Shown piece by piece: positions 45,247-55,724 of a stretch of DNA of 64,000 nt. Position 1 is the stretch's first letter, and every line of letters starts with the position of its first letter. Both the position numbers and the translations under genes were made by a program. The stretch comes from Oryzomonas sp. Its GTDB lineage: Bacteria; Desulfobacterota; Desulfuromonadia; Geobacterales; Pseudopelobacteraceae. The DNA is taken from contig JARLHN010000007.1 in assembly GCA_031292255.1 (NCBI GenBank), forward strand, positions 1 to 64,000. The letters are read 5' to 3'. The notes under the pieces are model-generated. The model did not search any database and was not told where the DNA came from. It saw only the letters and a list, made by a program, of their open reading frames with translations.

Positions 45247-45461
45247 CCAGTATCTATTTTGGTTCCGCTTACATTATCTATCTGATTTCCCTCATCCGGC
45301 CTTCGGCCGCCTTTCGGTGGTTCACCTTGTTTCTGATAAATAGTTTGCAATCACCGGAAAAATATTGTACATAATCTGTTCTTTCAAAGACGGCATCCGT
45401 GCCGCAATCTCCTTGCTCCGGGCAGGACCGGGGCTCGAAAACCGTGAGGAGGAATTACCAC

Positions 45462-45848
45462 ATGAGGAAGTATGAAACCATTTTCATCCTCCAGCCGGAA
45501 CTTGGCGAAGACGAGATCAAAAACATCTGCGCCAAGGTCCAGGAAATCATCTCGTCGTACACTGGCGAGTGCTTCAGGCTGGACGACTGGGGGGTCAGGA
45601 AGCTGGCGTACCCCATCAGGAAGTTTGCCAGGGGGCGCTACTACTATCTGCGCTTTGATGGTGGGCCTGAAATGATCGCCGAGTTGGAACGGCGTCTCAG
45701 GCTTAACGAAAAGGTGCTTAGGTACCAGAGCGTCAATATTACCGGGGAGCCCGAGAAGGTTGCCGAGAAAAAAGCTCCCGTGGCTGAAGCTGATGCGGTC
45801 GAGGCTGTTGAAGAGACAACCGATACCGTTGAAGCGGCAAACGAATAA
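45462..45848 (+). CDS. rpsF: 30S ribosomal protein S6
   Basis: 128 residues from an ATG preceded by AGGAGG. MRKYETIFILQPELGEDEIKN, WGVRKLAYPIRKFARGRYYYL and RLNEKVLRYQSV are core S6 sequences. About 30 extra C-terminal residues are rich in Glu, Ala and Val (AEADAVEAVEETTDTVEAAN). S6 pairs with S18 encoded next. Confidence 0.96.
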   Translation: MRKYETIFILQPELGEDEIKNICAKVQEIISSYTGECFRLDDWGVRKLAYPIRKFARGRYYYLRFDGGPEMIAELERRLRLNEKVLRYQSVNITGEPEKVAEKKAPVAEADAVEAVEETTDTVEAANE

Positions 45849-45869
45849 TTTCCTGGAGGATACCCTATC

Positions 45870-46199
45870 ATGAGCGACGAAAGACCCAGCACACCCTATC
45901 AACGTCCGGCAGGCGGCTCCGGCGGCCAGCGTCCGTCAGGCCCCGGCGGCCCCGGCGGTCCCCGCAAGCGGCGTCCGTTCCAGCGCAGGAAGGTTTGCCG
46001 TTTCTGCGCCGAGAAGAACCTGACCATTGATTACAAAGAACCCCGTACCCTTCGCTACTTCATCTCGGAGCGCGGCAAGATCGTTCCCCGCCGCATCTCC
46101 GGTAATTGCGCGAAGCACCAGAGGGAAATTACCGAGGCCATCAAGCGCGCCCGCAACTTGGCGCTCTTGCCGATCGCTTCAAACCACGTGATGTCCTAG
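45870..46199 (+). CDS. rpsR: 30S ribosomal protein S18
   Basis: 109 residues. [59 protein letters not shown]-type core motifs are present in order, including CRFC and a later Cys/His that may bind zinc. The first 35 residues are Gly/Pro-rich and not part of the usual protein. It binds the 16S rRNA platform next to S6. Confidence 0.96.
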   Translation: MSDERPSTPYQRPAGGSGGQRPSGPGGPGGPRKRRPFQRRKVCRFCAEKNLTIDYKEPRTLRYFISERGKIVPRRISGNCAKHQREITEAIKRARNLALLPIASNHVMS

Positions 46200-46206
46200 G
46201 GACTGA

Positions 46207-47166
46207 ATGGACCCGAACACTCAGGCCGGTTCCATCGGGGCGCGGCTGACAGCAGTTCTCGTGGGCGCCGCGGCAACGTTCGCGTTGTTTGCGGCGACTT
46301 TCGTGATACCGCCGCTCGGTTTTTTTTCTGGGATACTTGCCCCGTTCCCGGTGATGTATTTCCACTTGCGTCACGGACGCGTCATAGCGGCCATCATCCT
46401 CCTGGCGGCTGTCACCGCATTAACGGCGCTCTTTGGGGTCAATGCGGCGGCTGTCTATCTGCTGCAATGCGGGATCATGGCGCTGCTTTTGCCCGAACTG
46501 TTGCTGCGGGGCTATGGCGCTGCCCGGTCCATTGCCTGGACAACGGCTGTAAACATAGCTGTGCTGGCCGTTGCTGCCGTTATTTTTACCCAGGTCAGCG
46601 GCCAGGACCTGCAGCGGTCCCTGTCCGGCGAGATATCCACGAGCATCGCCCGTGCCTTGGCCCTGTATGAACAGAGCGGCGTCAAAGGGGACGACTTGTC
46701 CATGGTCAAGCAGTCCATGGATATGGCAGCCGCTTTGCTGATCAGGATCTACCCGTCATTGGTGACCATCCTGCTTGGGATCATGGCGGGGTGCAATCTG
46801 GCTCTCATACGCCGGCCGGCATTCCTGATGGGGTATCGATTCCAACTGGGCGACTTCAAGGAACTCAGGCTGCCTGAACCGCTGATCTGGGTTCTGATCG
46901 TAGCGGGCTTTGCACTGCTGGCACCCGACCCTATCGTCACGACACCGGCTCTCAACGTGCTGGCGGTAACGACGACGCTTTACTTTCTGCAGGGATTGGC
47001 GGTGGTTCTGACCCTCTTCGCCCGCCAGACCTTTGCCGGCATCATGCGCGTGTTTCTCTGGGTGATGCTGCTCTTGCAACCATATTTGGCGGCCATTATT
47101 GCCGCTATCGGCATATTTGATATCTGGGGAGACTTCCGTACCCCTAAAAAAAAGGAAAACCTGTAA
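46207..47166 (+). CDS. DUF2232 (YybS-like) membrane protein
   Basis: 319 residues with about eight hydrophobic helices (for example FALFAATFVIPPLGFFSGIL, LIWVLIVAGFALLAPDPIV and FLWVMLLLQPYLAAIIAAIG). Members of this family occur between S18 and L9 genes in many bacteria. Its substrate is unknown. It begins seven bases after rpsR, so the operon is co-transcribed. Confidence 0.85.
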   Translation: MDPNTQAGSIGARLTAVLVGAAATFALFAATFVIPPLGFFSGILAPFPVMYFHLRHGRVIAAIILLAAVTALTALFGVNAAAVYLLQCGIMALLLPELLLRGYGAARSIAWTTAVNIAVLAVAAVIFTQVSGQDLQRSLSGEISTSIARALALYEQSGVKGDDLSMVKQSMDMAAALLIRIYPSLVTILLGIMAGCNLALIRRPAFLMGYRFQLGDFKELRLPEPLIWVLIVAGFALLAPDPIVTTPALNVLAVTTTLYFLQGLAVVLTLFARQTFAGIMRVFLWVMLLLQPYLAAIIAAIGIFDIWGDFRTPKKKENL

Positions 47167-47191
47167 TAATCAGGCTCGAAAGGAGAGTAGT

Positions 47192-47635
47192 ATGAAGGTC
47201 ATTCTGAAGGAGAACATCGAAAGCCTCGGCCACATCGGCGACATCGTCAAGGTTGCCCCCGGCTATGCCCGCAACTTTCTGGTCCCCAAGGGGTTTGCCA
47301 TCGAGGCCACCGAAAAGAACGCCAAGGCGCTTGAACACGACAAACGCCAGTTGGCCTACAAGAAGAACAAGACCCTGGAGTCCGCCCGCAGCCTGGCCGC
47401 CAAACTGGAAGGGCTCGCCATCGAGTTGGTCCACCAGGCCGGCGAGGAAGGGAAACTCTTCGGTTCCGTCACCAATATGGAGATCGCCGCGTTTCTGACC
47501 CAAAAAGGCTTTGACATCGACCGCAAGAAGATCGTCCTTGTCGAATCCATCAAACAGGTGGGCGAGGTCAGTGTCCCGGTCAAGATTCATCCCGAGGTTG
47601 TCGCAACCCTCAAGGTGACCGTCAAGGCCGCCTGA
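47192..47635 (+). CDS. rplI: 50S ribosomal protein L9
   Basis: 147 residues from the ATG at 47192, preceded by AAAGGAG. MKVILKENIESLGHIGDIVKV, YARNFLVPKGFAIEAT and a C-terminal GLFGSV-type GKLFGSVTNMEIA with EVVATLKVTV are diagnostic. L9 anchors to the L1 stalk base. A terminator follows. Confidence 0.96.
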   Translation: MKVILKENIESLGHIGDIVKVAPGYARNFLVPKGFAIEATEKNAKALEHDKRQLAYKKNKTLESARSLAAKLEGLAIELVHQAGEEGKLFGSVTNMEIAAFLTQKGFDIDRKKIVLVESIKQVGEVSVPVKIHPEVVATLKVTVKAA

Positions 47636-47654
47636 TAACCGAACCATAGCAGAA

Positions 47655-47695
47655 CAAAAAAGAGCCTGCCGGATTTACCCGGCAGGCTCTTTTTA
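47655..47695 (+). terminator. Terminator of ribosomal operon
   Basis: AGAGCCTGCCGG and CCGGCAGGCTCT form a perfect 12-bp stem around a short A/T loop, followed by TTTTTAC. An A-run on the left side lets it also end the convergent trpG transcript. Confidence 0.9.
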
Positions 47696-47717
47696 CATGC
47701 ATGGCGCAGAATCAACC

Positions 47718-48290
47718 TCACCGCCGGCTTATCTTCAGGAAGTTTTCCAAGAGCTGCATCCCCCCCTCGGTCAGGATCGACTCGGGATGGAACTGAACCC
47801 CCCAGATGGGGAGGGTCTTGTGCCGCATCCCCATGATCTCCCCATTCTCGACCCATGCGGTGACCTCCAGGCAATCCGGCAGGCTGCTGCGCTCCACCAC
47901 CAGGGAGTGGTAGCGGGTGGCCTGGAAAGGGTTCGGAAGCCCGGCAAAAAGCTCATGGCCGTCATGGATGATGGGCGAGGTCTTGCCGTGCATCAGGGAG
48001 ACGCTCCGGACCACGTTCCCGCCGAATGCCGCCCCGATGGCCTGGTGGCCGAGACAAACGCCCAGGATCGGAATCCGGCCGGCGAATTGTTCGATTGCGC
48101 CCACCGATATGCCGGCTTCGCCGGGTGAACAAGGACCGGGAGATATCACCAGGCGTTCCGGTTGCAGGGCCTCGATCTCTTCCAGGGTGATCCTGTCGTT
48201 GCGGTGGACGAGCACATCTTCGCCTAATTGTCCGAAATACTGCACAATGTTGAAGGTGAAGGAATCGTAATTATCGATCATCAGCAGCAT
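47718..48290 (-). CDS. trpG: Anthranilate/aminodeoxychorismate synthase glutamine amidotransferase
   Basis: 190 residues. [19 protein letters not shown] is the glutaminase start; [11 protein letters not shown] the oxyanion loop; [11 protein letters not shown] holds the nucleophilic cysteine; [13 protein letters not shown] the histidine and glutamate of the triad. It supplies ammonia to TrpE and may also serve the folate pathway. It starts one base after the trpE stop. Confidence 0.95.
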   Translation of the reverse strand: MLLMIDNYDSFTFNIVQYFGQLGEDVLVHRNDRITLEEIEALQPERLVISPGPCSPGEAGISVGAIEQFAGRIPILGVCLGHQAIGAAFGGNVVRSVSLMHGKTSPIIHDGHELFAGLPNPFQATRYHSLVVERSSLPDCLEVTAWVENGEIMGMRHKTLPIWGVQFHPESILTEGGMQLLENFLKISRR

Positions 48291-48291
48291 A

Positions 48292-49767
<1,476 letters not shown>

Positions 49768-49934
49768 GGTTTTGCTCCGAAAAGGATTCAAGGTGATTGA
49801 AAAAGCTAGCACAGCCATTGGGGAGAGTCAAGTTCAGCGGGATTGCCCGCCGCCAGGTTGGATTTTTTTAAACTCTTCCCATCATTGGCATTCATTGCTA
49901 TAGTGATTCAAATCTCAACACAGAGGGCCCGGAA

Positions 49935-50879
49935 ATGAACCAGAACAAAATCCTGCTGGAGAGCGACACCAACGAACTCGAGATCGTAGAATTCAGAATT
50001 GACGAGATGGATTCCCATAATAATCCCGTGCCCTGCCACTACGGCGTCAATGTGGCCAAAGTCCGGGAGATCATCCGTCTGCCGCAGATATCCCGGGTCG
50101 TCAACGCCAAGCCGGGTGTCGAAGGGATGATAAAGCTGCGGGACAAGGTGATTACCATCATCAATCTTGCCACGGTTCTCGGCAAGAATACCGGGGATAT
50201 GGTGGCGGACCGGGTGGTGGTGCTTGAGTTCAACAACCTGATGGTTGGGGTGTTGGTTCATTCCGTTTCCCGCATCTACCGCATCTCCTGGAAAAATGTC
50301 GAGCCGCCGGCCCAGTCGGTGCACAGTGATCAGGTGACCGGACTGGTCAAGATGGACGACCGCATTATCCTGGTACTGGACTTTGAGAAGATTGTGGGAG
50401 AGCTGTGTTCGGAGAGCGCGCTCAAGCCGCTTGCGGACAGTGCCATCCTGTCATCCGTAGCGGAGGGCTGGGATCGTTCGCACAAGACGGTGCTGGTCGC
50501 CGACGACTCCCTGTTCATTCGCAACACCCTGTGCAATACCCTGCGCTCGGCCGGCTTCACCGTTGCCGAGGCACAAAACGGCGCCGAGGCCTGGGACATC
50601 ATTCAGGACCGGATAACCCGTTGCGCCCAGGACGGCAGTGATTTCAGATCCCATATCAGCATGATGATCACCGACGTGGAGATGCCTCAGATGGACGGCC
50701 TGCACCTGACCTCGCGCGTGCGTAAGGAAGAAACCTTGAAAGGGTTCCCGGTCGTGATCTTCTCCTCCCTTGCATCTGAAGACAACAAACGCAAGTGGAC
50801 CGGACTTGGGGTTGACCACATCCTGACCAAGCCCGATCTGCCCAACCTGGTCAGGGTGGCGGACGAGTTGACCCGATAG
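49935..50879 (+). CDS. cheV: Chemotaxis coupling protein CheV
   Basis: 314 residues. An N-terminal CheW-like domain (FRIDEMDSHNNPVPCHYGVNVAKVREIIR, VEGMIKLRDKVITIINL) is joined to a receiver domain (LVADDSLFIRN, acceptor aspartate in MMITDVEMPQMDG, lysine in ILTKPDLPNL). CheV links chemoreceptors to CheA and adapts by phosphorylation. A candidate promoter (TTCCCA-N17-TATAGT with TGC extended -10, 49876-49904) lies 30 bp before it. Confidence 0.93.
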   Translation: MNQNKILLESDTNELEIVEFRIDEMDSHNNPVPCHYGVNVAKVREIIRLPQISRVVNAKPGVEGMIKLRDKVITIINLATVLGKNTGDMVADRVVVLEFNNLMVGVLVHSVSRIYRISWKNVEPPAQSVHSDQVTGLVKMDDRIILVLDFEKIVGELCSESALKPLADSAILSSVAEGWDRSHKTVLVADDSLFIRNTLCNTLRSAGFTVAEAQNGAEAWDIIQDRITRCAQDGSDFRSHISMMITDVEMPQMDGLHLTSRVRKEETLKGFPVVIFSSLASEDNKRKWTGLGVDHILTKPDLPNLVRVADELTR

Positions 50880-50911
50880 CGTATCGTTCTGCCTGGATTA
50901 TAAATTTAACA

Positions 50912-50941
50912 TTGACAACTCCGTTATGGTTGTGATTTAGT
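50912..50941 (+). promoter_or_regulatory. Probable promoter of aroF leader transcript
   Basis: TTGACA (50912-50917) and TTTAGT (50936-50941) are 18 bases apart. Transcription would start within a few bases of the leader peptide ATG, leaving almost no 5' untranslated region. Confidence 0.45.
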
Positions 50942-50947
50942 ACCCAC

Positions 50948-51034
50948 ATGAATTCGAATCGTTTCTTTAACGCCTTTTACTTTTTCTTTTGGTACGGCTT
51001 TTATTTCAGGCCGTCTGCCCAGGCAAAGGTGTAA
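50948..51034 (+). CDS. Phe/Tyr-rich leader peptide of aroF attenuator
   Basis: A 28-codon frame begins [20 protein letters not shown] and ends RPSAQAKV. Eight Phe, three Tyr and one Trp fall in residues 6-20. This density is the signature of a leader peptide that stalls the ribosome when charged Phe- or Tyr-tRNA is scarce. It is followed 31 bp later by a strong terminator and then by a DAHP synthase gene. There is no ribosome-binding site before the ATG; the inferred promoter would make the message nearly leaderless. Confidence 0.8.
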   Translation: MNSNRFFNAFYFFFWYGFYFRPSAQAKV

Positions 51035-51064
51035 GCGCGAGGAAGCGAACCAACTACACACCAC

Positions 51065-51098
51065 AAGCCGGGTGGACAGACAGTCCCCCGGCTTTTTT
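51065..51098 (+). terminator. Attenuator terminator before aroF
   Basis: AAGCCGGG-T-GGAC pairs with GTCC-CCCGGCTT around AGACA (12 bp with a bulged T), followed by TTTTTT. Upstream GTCTGCCC (51013-51020) can pair with GGACAGAC (51074-51081) with one mismatch, which would break the terminator, so it is a plausible antiterminator freed when the ribosome stalls on the aromatic codons. Confidence 0.75.
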
Positions 51099-51171
51099 AT
51101 TCACCGCAACAGATGCGGACAGGGCCGGGGGGAAACCTTCGGCCCTTTTGCTTGTGGGAAAGGAACGGGAG

Positions 51172-52191
51172 ATGATCATCGTAATGAAAGCGGGCGCGGT
51201 AAAGAAGGACAAGGACGAGGTGTTGAAGCGCATCAAGGAACTGGGCTACAAGCCGCATGTGATTCACGGCTCGACCAGGGATGTTATCGGTGCGGTGGGG
51301 GACGAACGGGGCAAGGCGGTGTTGCAAACCCTTGAGTCATTGCACGGCGTTGAAAACGTGGTGCCTATCCTGCAACCGTACAAGCTGGCCTCCAAGGAGG
51401 TCAAGAAGGAGGCGAGCATCGTGCGGATCAGCGATGATGTGGAGATCGGTGGGGAACGGATAATCATGATGGCCGGCCCCTGTTCCGTTGAAAACGAACG
51501 GCAGATCATCGAATCGGCCGAGGCGGTGAAGAAGGCGGGAGCCCACATCCTGCGGGGTGGCGCCTTCAAGCCGCGTACGTCGCCTTATTCGTTCCAGGGG
51601 TTGGAGGAGGAGGGGCTCAAGCTGCTGGCAAAGGCCCGCGATCTTACCGGATTGCCGGTGGTGACCGAGGTGATCAATCCCGAAACCGCCGAGTTGGTGG
51701 CAGAATACTCCGACATCCTCCAGATCGGCGCCCGCAATTCCCAGAACTTCGCCCTCCTGAAAAAGGTCGGCCAGATCGGCAAACCGGTTTTGCTGAAACG
51801 AGGCATGTCCATGACGATCCAGGAATTTCTCATGAGCGCCGAGTACATCATGAGCGAGGGAAACCAGTCGGTAATCCTTTGCGAGCGCGGCATCCGCACC
51901 TTCGAGACCGCCACCCGCAATACCCTTGATCTTTCGGCCGTGCCGGTGCTCAAGGAAAAGACGCATCTGCCGGTGATAGTCGATCCCTCCCACGGCACCG
52001 GCAATCATCACTACGTCGCCCCCATGTGCTACGCCGCCGTGGCGGCCGGAGCCGACGGCCTGATCGTGGAGGTCCACCCCGACCCGGAACGTGCTTCCAG
52101 TGACGGCCCGCAATCGTTGAAACCGGCCAAATTCCAGGCGATGATGGACAAGTTGCGCCGCTTCGCCGAAGCGGTGGACAGGACGCTGTAA
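51172..52191 (+). CDS. aroF: 3-deoxy-D-arabino-heptulosonate 7-phosphate synthase (type I, beta-class)
   Basis: 339 residues from an ATG preceded by AGGAACGGGAG; a later ATG at 51184 is possible. An N-terminal regulatory FL-like domain ([31 protein letters not shown]) precedes the barrel: [82 protein letters not shown] and [10 protein letters not shown]. The metal-binding cysteine, histidines and glutamate are visible. It condenses phosphoenolpyruvate and erythrose 4-phosphate as the first shikimate step. Control by the upstream attenuator is inferred. Confidence 0.96.
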   Translation: MIIVMKAGAVKKDKDEVLKRIKELGYKPHVIHGSTRDVIGAVGDERGKAVLQTLESLHGVENVVPILQPYKLASKEVKKEASIVRISDDVEIGGERIIMMAGPCSVENERQIIESAEAVKKAGAHILRGGAFKPRTSPYSFQGLEEEGLKLLAKARDLTGLPVVTEVINPETAELVAEYSDILQIGARNSQNFALLKKVGQIGKPVLLKRGMSMTIQEFLMSAEYIMSEGNQSVILCERGIRTFETATRNTLDLSAVPVLKEKTHLPVIVDPSHGTGNHHYVAPMCYAAVAAGADGLIVEVHPDPERASSDGPQSLKPAKFQAMMDKLRRFAEAVDRTL

Positions 52192-52206
52192 GATACCAGG
52201 CTGTTG

Positions 52207-52304
52207 CTACCACCCCTGGCCCTTTAGGCCCCAAAGGGTCCTCTTAAACCAGGAGAGGAGAAAGATATTCCCCCTCCTAGATTAGGAGGGGGGCAGGGGG
52301 TGGT
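52207..52304. repeat. Dispersed GC-rich intergenic repeat, family 1, copy 3
   Basis: CTACCACCCCTGGCCCTTTAGG, CCAAAGGGTCCTCTTAAACCAGG and TTCCCCCTCCTAGATTAGG ending GGGGGTGGT match copies 1 and 2. The following 52305-52458 shows nothing recognisable. Confidence 0.75.
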
Positions 52305-52458
52305 TGAGCCCTTTTAACATATTTGTTTACCGTGGTAAGGCACGACCCCTAGTAGTTCTTCAGACCCTATTAGTTCTTTTGAACCCTCTGCAAGTCATTT
52401 ATTGCTTGTCACATTATTCCTTATCTGAGAGATATGCGGATGTAGGTAATGCAGATTG

Positions 52459-52827
52459 TCATTTATGAAAAGGTTTAAACTTGAAGTCTTTAATTTCCCA
52501 ATTTTTAATATTATCATGGATATAACTTCTAACCAATCTCGTTTCAGTCAAACGAGTACTTCCAAACCCATTTAAAACTCCATCTAATACAGCACGTTCT
52601 AGTTCATTTCCATCGCCATCAACCCCCCTAACCACAATAAAGGCTTTTCCTGAATCGTTAGGATTGTATATTTCAATCTTAATGCTTACATTTATAAAAT
52701 TACTTCTCGCATCAATATCGGTAACAGTGAAATTATCAATTTTAAGTTCTTGAATTTCATTGTTTTCGGCAAAGACCGTGCAAGTTAAAAAAATAAAAAA
52801 TAACGAAGTAATGGCAACTTTTATCAT
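52459..52827 (-). CDS. Small exported protein of unknown family
   Basis: 122 residues from an ATG preceded by GGGGGTG; an upstream ATG lacks a site. The signal peptide is MIKVAITSLFFIFLTCTVFA, cut before ENN. The mature protein (about 100 residues) contains NVSIKIEIYNPNDSGKAFIVVRG and LTETRLVRSYIHDNI, beta-rich, perhaps a FixG/CARDB-like immunoglobulin-type fold. Its AT-rich composition differs from neighbours and it borders mobile-element remains, so it may have been acquired by transfer. Confidence 0.55.
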   Translation of the reverse strand: MIKVAITSLFFIFLTCTVFAENNEIQELKIDNFTVTDIDARSNFINVSIKIEIYNPNDSGKAFIVVRGVDGDGNELERAVLDGVLNGFGSTRLTETRLVRSYIHDNIKNWEIKDFKFKPFHK

Positions 52828-52998
52828 AACCCACCCCCTGAAATATGACATATATCTTGCTTATAAATGCATCAATCTAAATTTATTGTGGTGTAGATTC
52901 TATTCGTGAGCGCACCCCATGAGCTAAGAGCAGGACATGATGGGATTTTATGGTAATGTGAGAAGCACGACCAACTCACTACCGGAAAGGAGCCTACC

Positions 52999-53070
52999 AT
53001 GTCCTACAATCATCTTACCGAAAAAGAGCGATATGTCATCAGTCATTTAAAATTGGCGCAATTCAGTTTA
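52999..53070 (+). pseudogene. Truncated IS30-family transposase start
   Basis: The frame from an ATG with AAAGGAG upstream reads MSYNHLTEKERYVISHLKLA, the N-terminal start typical of IS30 transposases, then after QFSL leaves the family pattern and ends within 130 bp. Only the first 24 codons remain. No terminal inverted repeats were recognised. Confidence 0.65.
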
Positions 53071-53143
53071 GGGTCCAACAAAGGAACAGGCGGCTTGTTG
53101 ATCCCTCGGCAAGACATTTGCTGCTTGTCCTCTTAATGTCTAC

Positions 53144-53528
53144 CTAGCGATTGCTGAAGGTAAGACCGACTGCTTCTCGGAGTGCTCTTGAGATGATAGT
53201 CGATTTGCCACTGCCGGTGGTTGAGAGTCTGACCAACGGCATGCCCGCGAGTTTGAAAACATTGTTCTTGATCTCGTCGCGCACCGACTGGAGTGAGCCT
53301 GGTCGATAAAATGCCCACCTATCCACTTCGATGCCGATCAGCGGAAGCTTGCCAATGGTATCGTAGATCAACATGCGACCAAGGGTTGGTCACGAACTGC
53401 CGCTCGCGTTCTGATAATTCTGATGTCCCGTCATCAAGCCCAAGCCACGCGAGGGGCACATGCCGAAGGCAACCGAGACTCCTGCGGGCAAATTCAGGAC
53501 TGATTAGCATGTCTTTAATAAAAACCAA
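53144..53528 (-). pseudogene. Frameshifted remnant of a helicase-associated nuclease domain (DUF2726-like)
   Basis: Reading inward from about 53528, one frame gives LSERERQFVTNPWSHVD and stops making sense near 53366-53371. A second frame continues LIYDTIGKLPLIGIEVDRWA, FYRPGSLQSVRDEIKNNVF, and LAGMPLVRLSTTGSGKSTI. Together these resemble the C-terminal DUF2726 nuclease-like domain found on superfamily-1 helicases (IEVD, then RDxxK, then PLxRxxTTGSGE). A small indel breaks the frame and the helicase part is absent. Decayed defence or mobile DNA. Confidence 0.55.
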
Positions 53529-53581
53529 TAAAAAGCTGCAATTACATCACACTTCGCCCCGGACCCCCTCCATGGAAGGAT

Positions 53582-55300
53582 TTAATCAGGTTGCCGTGCC
53601 GGCGAGGCGTAGCTGAGCAAAAGCGGCAATATGTCTTCCGGCGGCAAGGGGCGGCTCATCAGGAACCCCTGCAGTTCATCGCATTTGCGGCTGTGCAGGA
53701 AGGAATACTGCTTCTCGTGCTCAACCCCCTCTGCCACAACGTTGAGCTTGAGGGAGTGGGCCATGACGATGATCGCCTCGGCGATGGCCTCGTTATCCTC
53801 GCCCGGAGTGATATCCTGCACGAAAGAGCCATCGATTTTGACCCGGTCGATGGGAAAATGCTTCAGGCAGGAGAGGAAGGAATAACCGGTGCCAAAATCG
53901 TCAATGGCCACCGAAACGCCCATTTCCTTCAGTTTTGTCAGGATAAGGAGGTTTCTATCGCCCTGTTCCATGATGGTGCTTTCGCTCAGCTCAAGCTCAA
54001 GGCAACCGGCCGGCAGATCCGATTCCTCCAGGGCCGACTGGACGATGCCGATGAAGCTGTCGTGCTTGAACTGGCAGGCTGAGATGTTGACGGATATGCG
54101 CAAGCCATCCGAGCGGCACTGGTTCCATTGCCGGGCCTGCCGGCACGCCGTCCGCAGAACCCATTCGCCGATGGGAATGATCATGCCGGTCTCTTCGGCG
54201 ACGTTGATGAATTGAGGCGGCAGCATGTCCCCGTGTTGGGGGTGCCGCCAGCGAATCAGCGCTTCAAACCCGATGATCGTGCGGCTTGCGATGTCGAAGA
54301 GCGGCTGGTATACCAGGAAAAACTCATTTTGCGTTATGGCATGGCGCATACTCGACTCGATCACCTGCCGCGCAAGCGCCTGTTCATTCATCTCTTCGGA
54401 GAAGAACTGATAGTTGTTGCGTCCTGTTTCCTTGGCCTGATACATGGAGATATCGGCATTTTTCAACAGCTCGTCAACCGTTGAGCCGTTCTTGGGATAA
54501 AGGGCGATACCGATGCTGGCGCTGGTGTAGATGGTGTGATTTTCGAATTGAACCGGCTTCCTGAGCGTTTCGAGGATCTTGTACGCGACCTTGGGCACAT
54601 CCTCGGTCCCCGAAAGCAGGGGGAGGATGACGACGAACTCGTCGCCGCCGATGCGGGCAACGGTGTCGGAACCGCGCAGGCACCCCTGGATGCGATTGGC
54701 GCTGATCTTCAGCAGACGGTCGCCGTAGGCGTGTCCCAGGGTGTCGTTGATGTATTTGAACCGGTCGAGATCGAGATACAGGAGCGCCAGACCCTTTTTG
54801 TCGCGTTCCGCCATGACAATGGCCTGTTTGAGTCGGTCGCTGAACAGCACCCGGTTGGGGAGCCCGGTCAGCGCATCGTAGTAGGCCAGTTTCTTTATCT
54901 CCGCCTCGGCCCGCTTGCGTTCGATGGTGTAGCGGATTGCGCGGCTCAGCAGATTAATGTCGAGCTGCCCCTTGATCAGATAATCCTGGGCGCCGTGCCG
55001 CATGGCCGCGAGGGCCATTGTATCGTCGGCAATGCCGGTCAGGACGATGATCGGGATGTCGGGTGCGTGGTTATGCATGCGGCGAAGCGTCTCGATACCG
55101 AAGCTGTCCGGCAGCGTGAGGTCGAGCAGGATGACGTCGAAGAATTTATCCGTGACGAGTTGTATCGCGGATTCGATGCTGACGGCATCGTGGATCAGGA
55201 AGAGCACGTCTGCGACTTTAGAAAAATATTCTCTAAGCCTCCGGATATCGGCGGGGTTATCTTCGACCAATAGCACTCTGATGATTTCTACGTGGGGCAT
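53582..55300 (-). CDS. Receiver-GGDEF-EAL cyclic-di-GMP response regulator
   Basis: 572 residues. The receiver at 1-125 has VLLVEDNPAD, acceptor aspartate in VILLDLTLPDSFG and lysine in YLIKGQLD. The diguanylate cyclase domain at about 135-300 has an intact GGDEF near 217-221 (ARIGGDEFVVIL). The phosphodiesterase domain from about 320 has FEALIRW near 343-349, ELSESTIMEQ, DDFGTGYSFLSCLKHFPIDRVKIDGSFV and VVAEGVEHEKQ. Both catalytic motifs appear intact, so it may make or destroy c-di-GMP depending on phosphorylation. No kinase is adjacent. Confidence 0.92.
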   Translation of the reverse strand: MPHVEIIRVLLVEDNPADIRRLREYFSKVADVLFLIHDAVSIESAIQLVTDKFFDVILLDLTLPDSFGIETLRRMHNHAPDIPIIVLTGIADDTMALAAMRHGAQDYLIKGQLDINLLSRAIRYTIERKRAEAEIKKLAYYDALTGLPNRVLFSDRLKQAIVMAERDKKGLALLYLDLDRFKYINDTLGHAYGDRLLKISANRIQGCLRGSDTVARIGGDEFVVILPLLSGTEDVPKVAYKILETLRKPVQFENHTIYTSASIGIALYPKNGSTVDELLKNADISMYQAKETGRNNYQFFSEEMNEQALARQVIESSMRHAITQNEFFLVYQPLFDIASRTIIGFEALIRWRHPQHGDMLPPQFINVAEETGMIIPIGEWVLRTACRQARQWNQCRSDGLRISVNISACQFKHDSFIGIVQSALEESDLPAGCLELELSESTIMEQGDRNLLILTKLKEMGVSVAIDDFGTGYSFLSCLKHFPIDRVKIDGSFVQDITPGEDNEAIAEAIIVMAHSLKLNVVAEGVEHEKQYSFLHSRKCDELQGFLMSRPLPPEDILPLLLSYASPARQPD

Positions 55301-55724
55301 GTCAACACTCTCACCTTCCAGGAAGTTTCAGATGGAAAATTTGAATTACCTTGTTGATTTATATGTGTTTATTTAAATGCAAAAACAATGCCGGTCCCGG
55401 TAGGCTTAGGTGAAGGAGCGCCTGTGCATGATTTTACTGAAAAGCCCGAAACAGCCCAGAGTATCCAGGTTGTGCACCGTCAGCGATACGGCCGGGGTTG
55501 TCGAAGGCCGGCGCATACAGTTGACGGCATTGGACATATCGCCGGCCAACGTCCTGACGAGGACAGAACGCTGACTGTTGGCTACGACAACGGAATTTCA
55601 TTTTTTTCGAGTTGCGTATACGCTGCAATTCCTCTAACATGCGGGAAAAAAATGGAGGATGCGGCAATGTTTCACCCTGCGTTGCCTGCCGTCTTCCTGC
55701 GTTCCGTAGTGGGGGAAATAAATC
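55301..55724. other. Intergenic region upstream of gcvT
   Basis: A 424-bp gap between the c-di-GMP regulator and gcvT, on divergent transcripts. I looked for a glycine riboswitch and did not find its conserved core. No coding frame is convincing; a 114-codon plus frame runs into gcvT but lacks features. Confidence 0.5.

Noticed and set aside
49768-49934. Tryptophan leader peptide before trpE
   Set aside because: No short frame with Trp codons and no terminator in the gap.
55301-55724. Possible glycine riboswitch before gcvT
   Set aside because: The conserved core of the glycine aptamer was not found.
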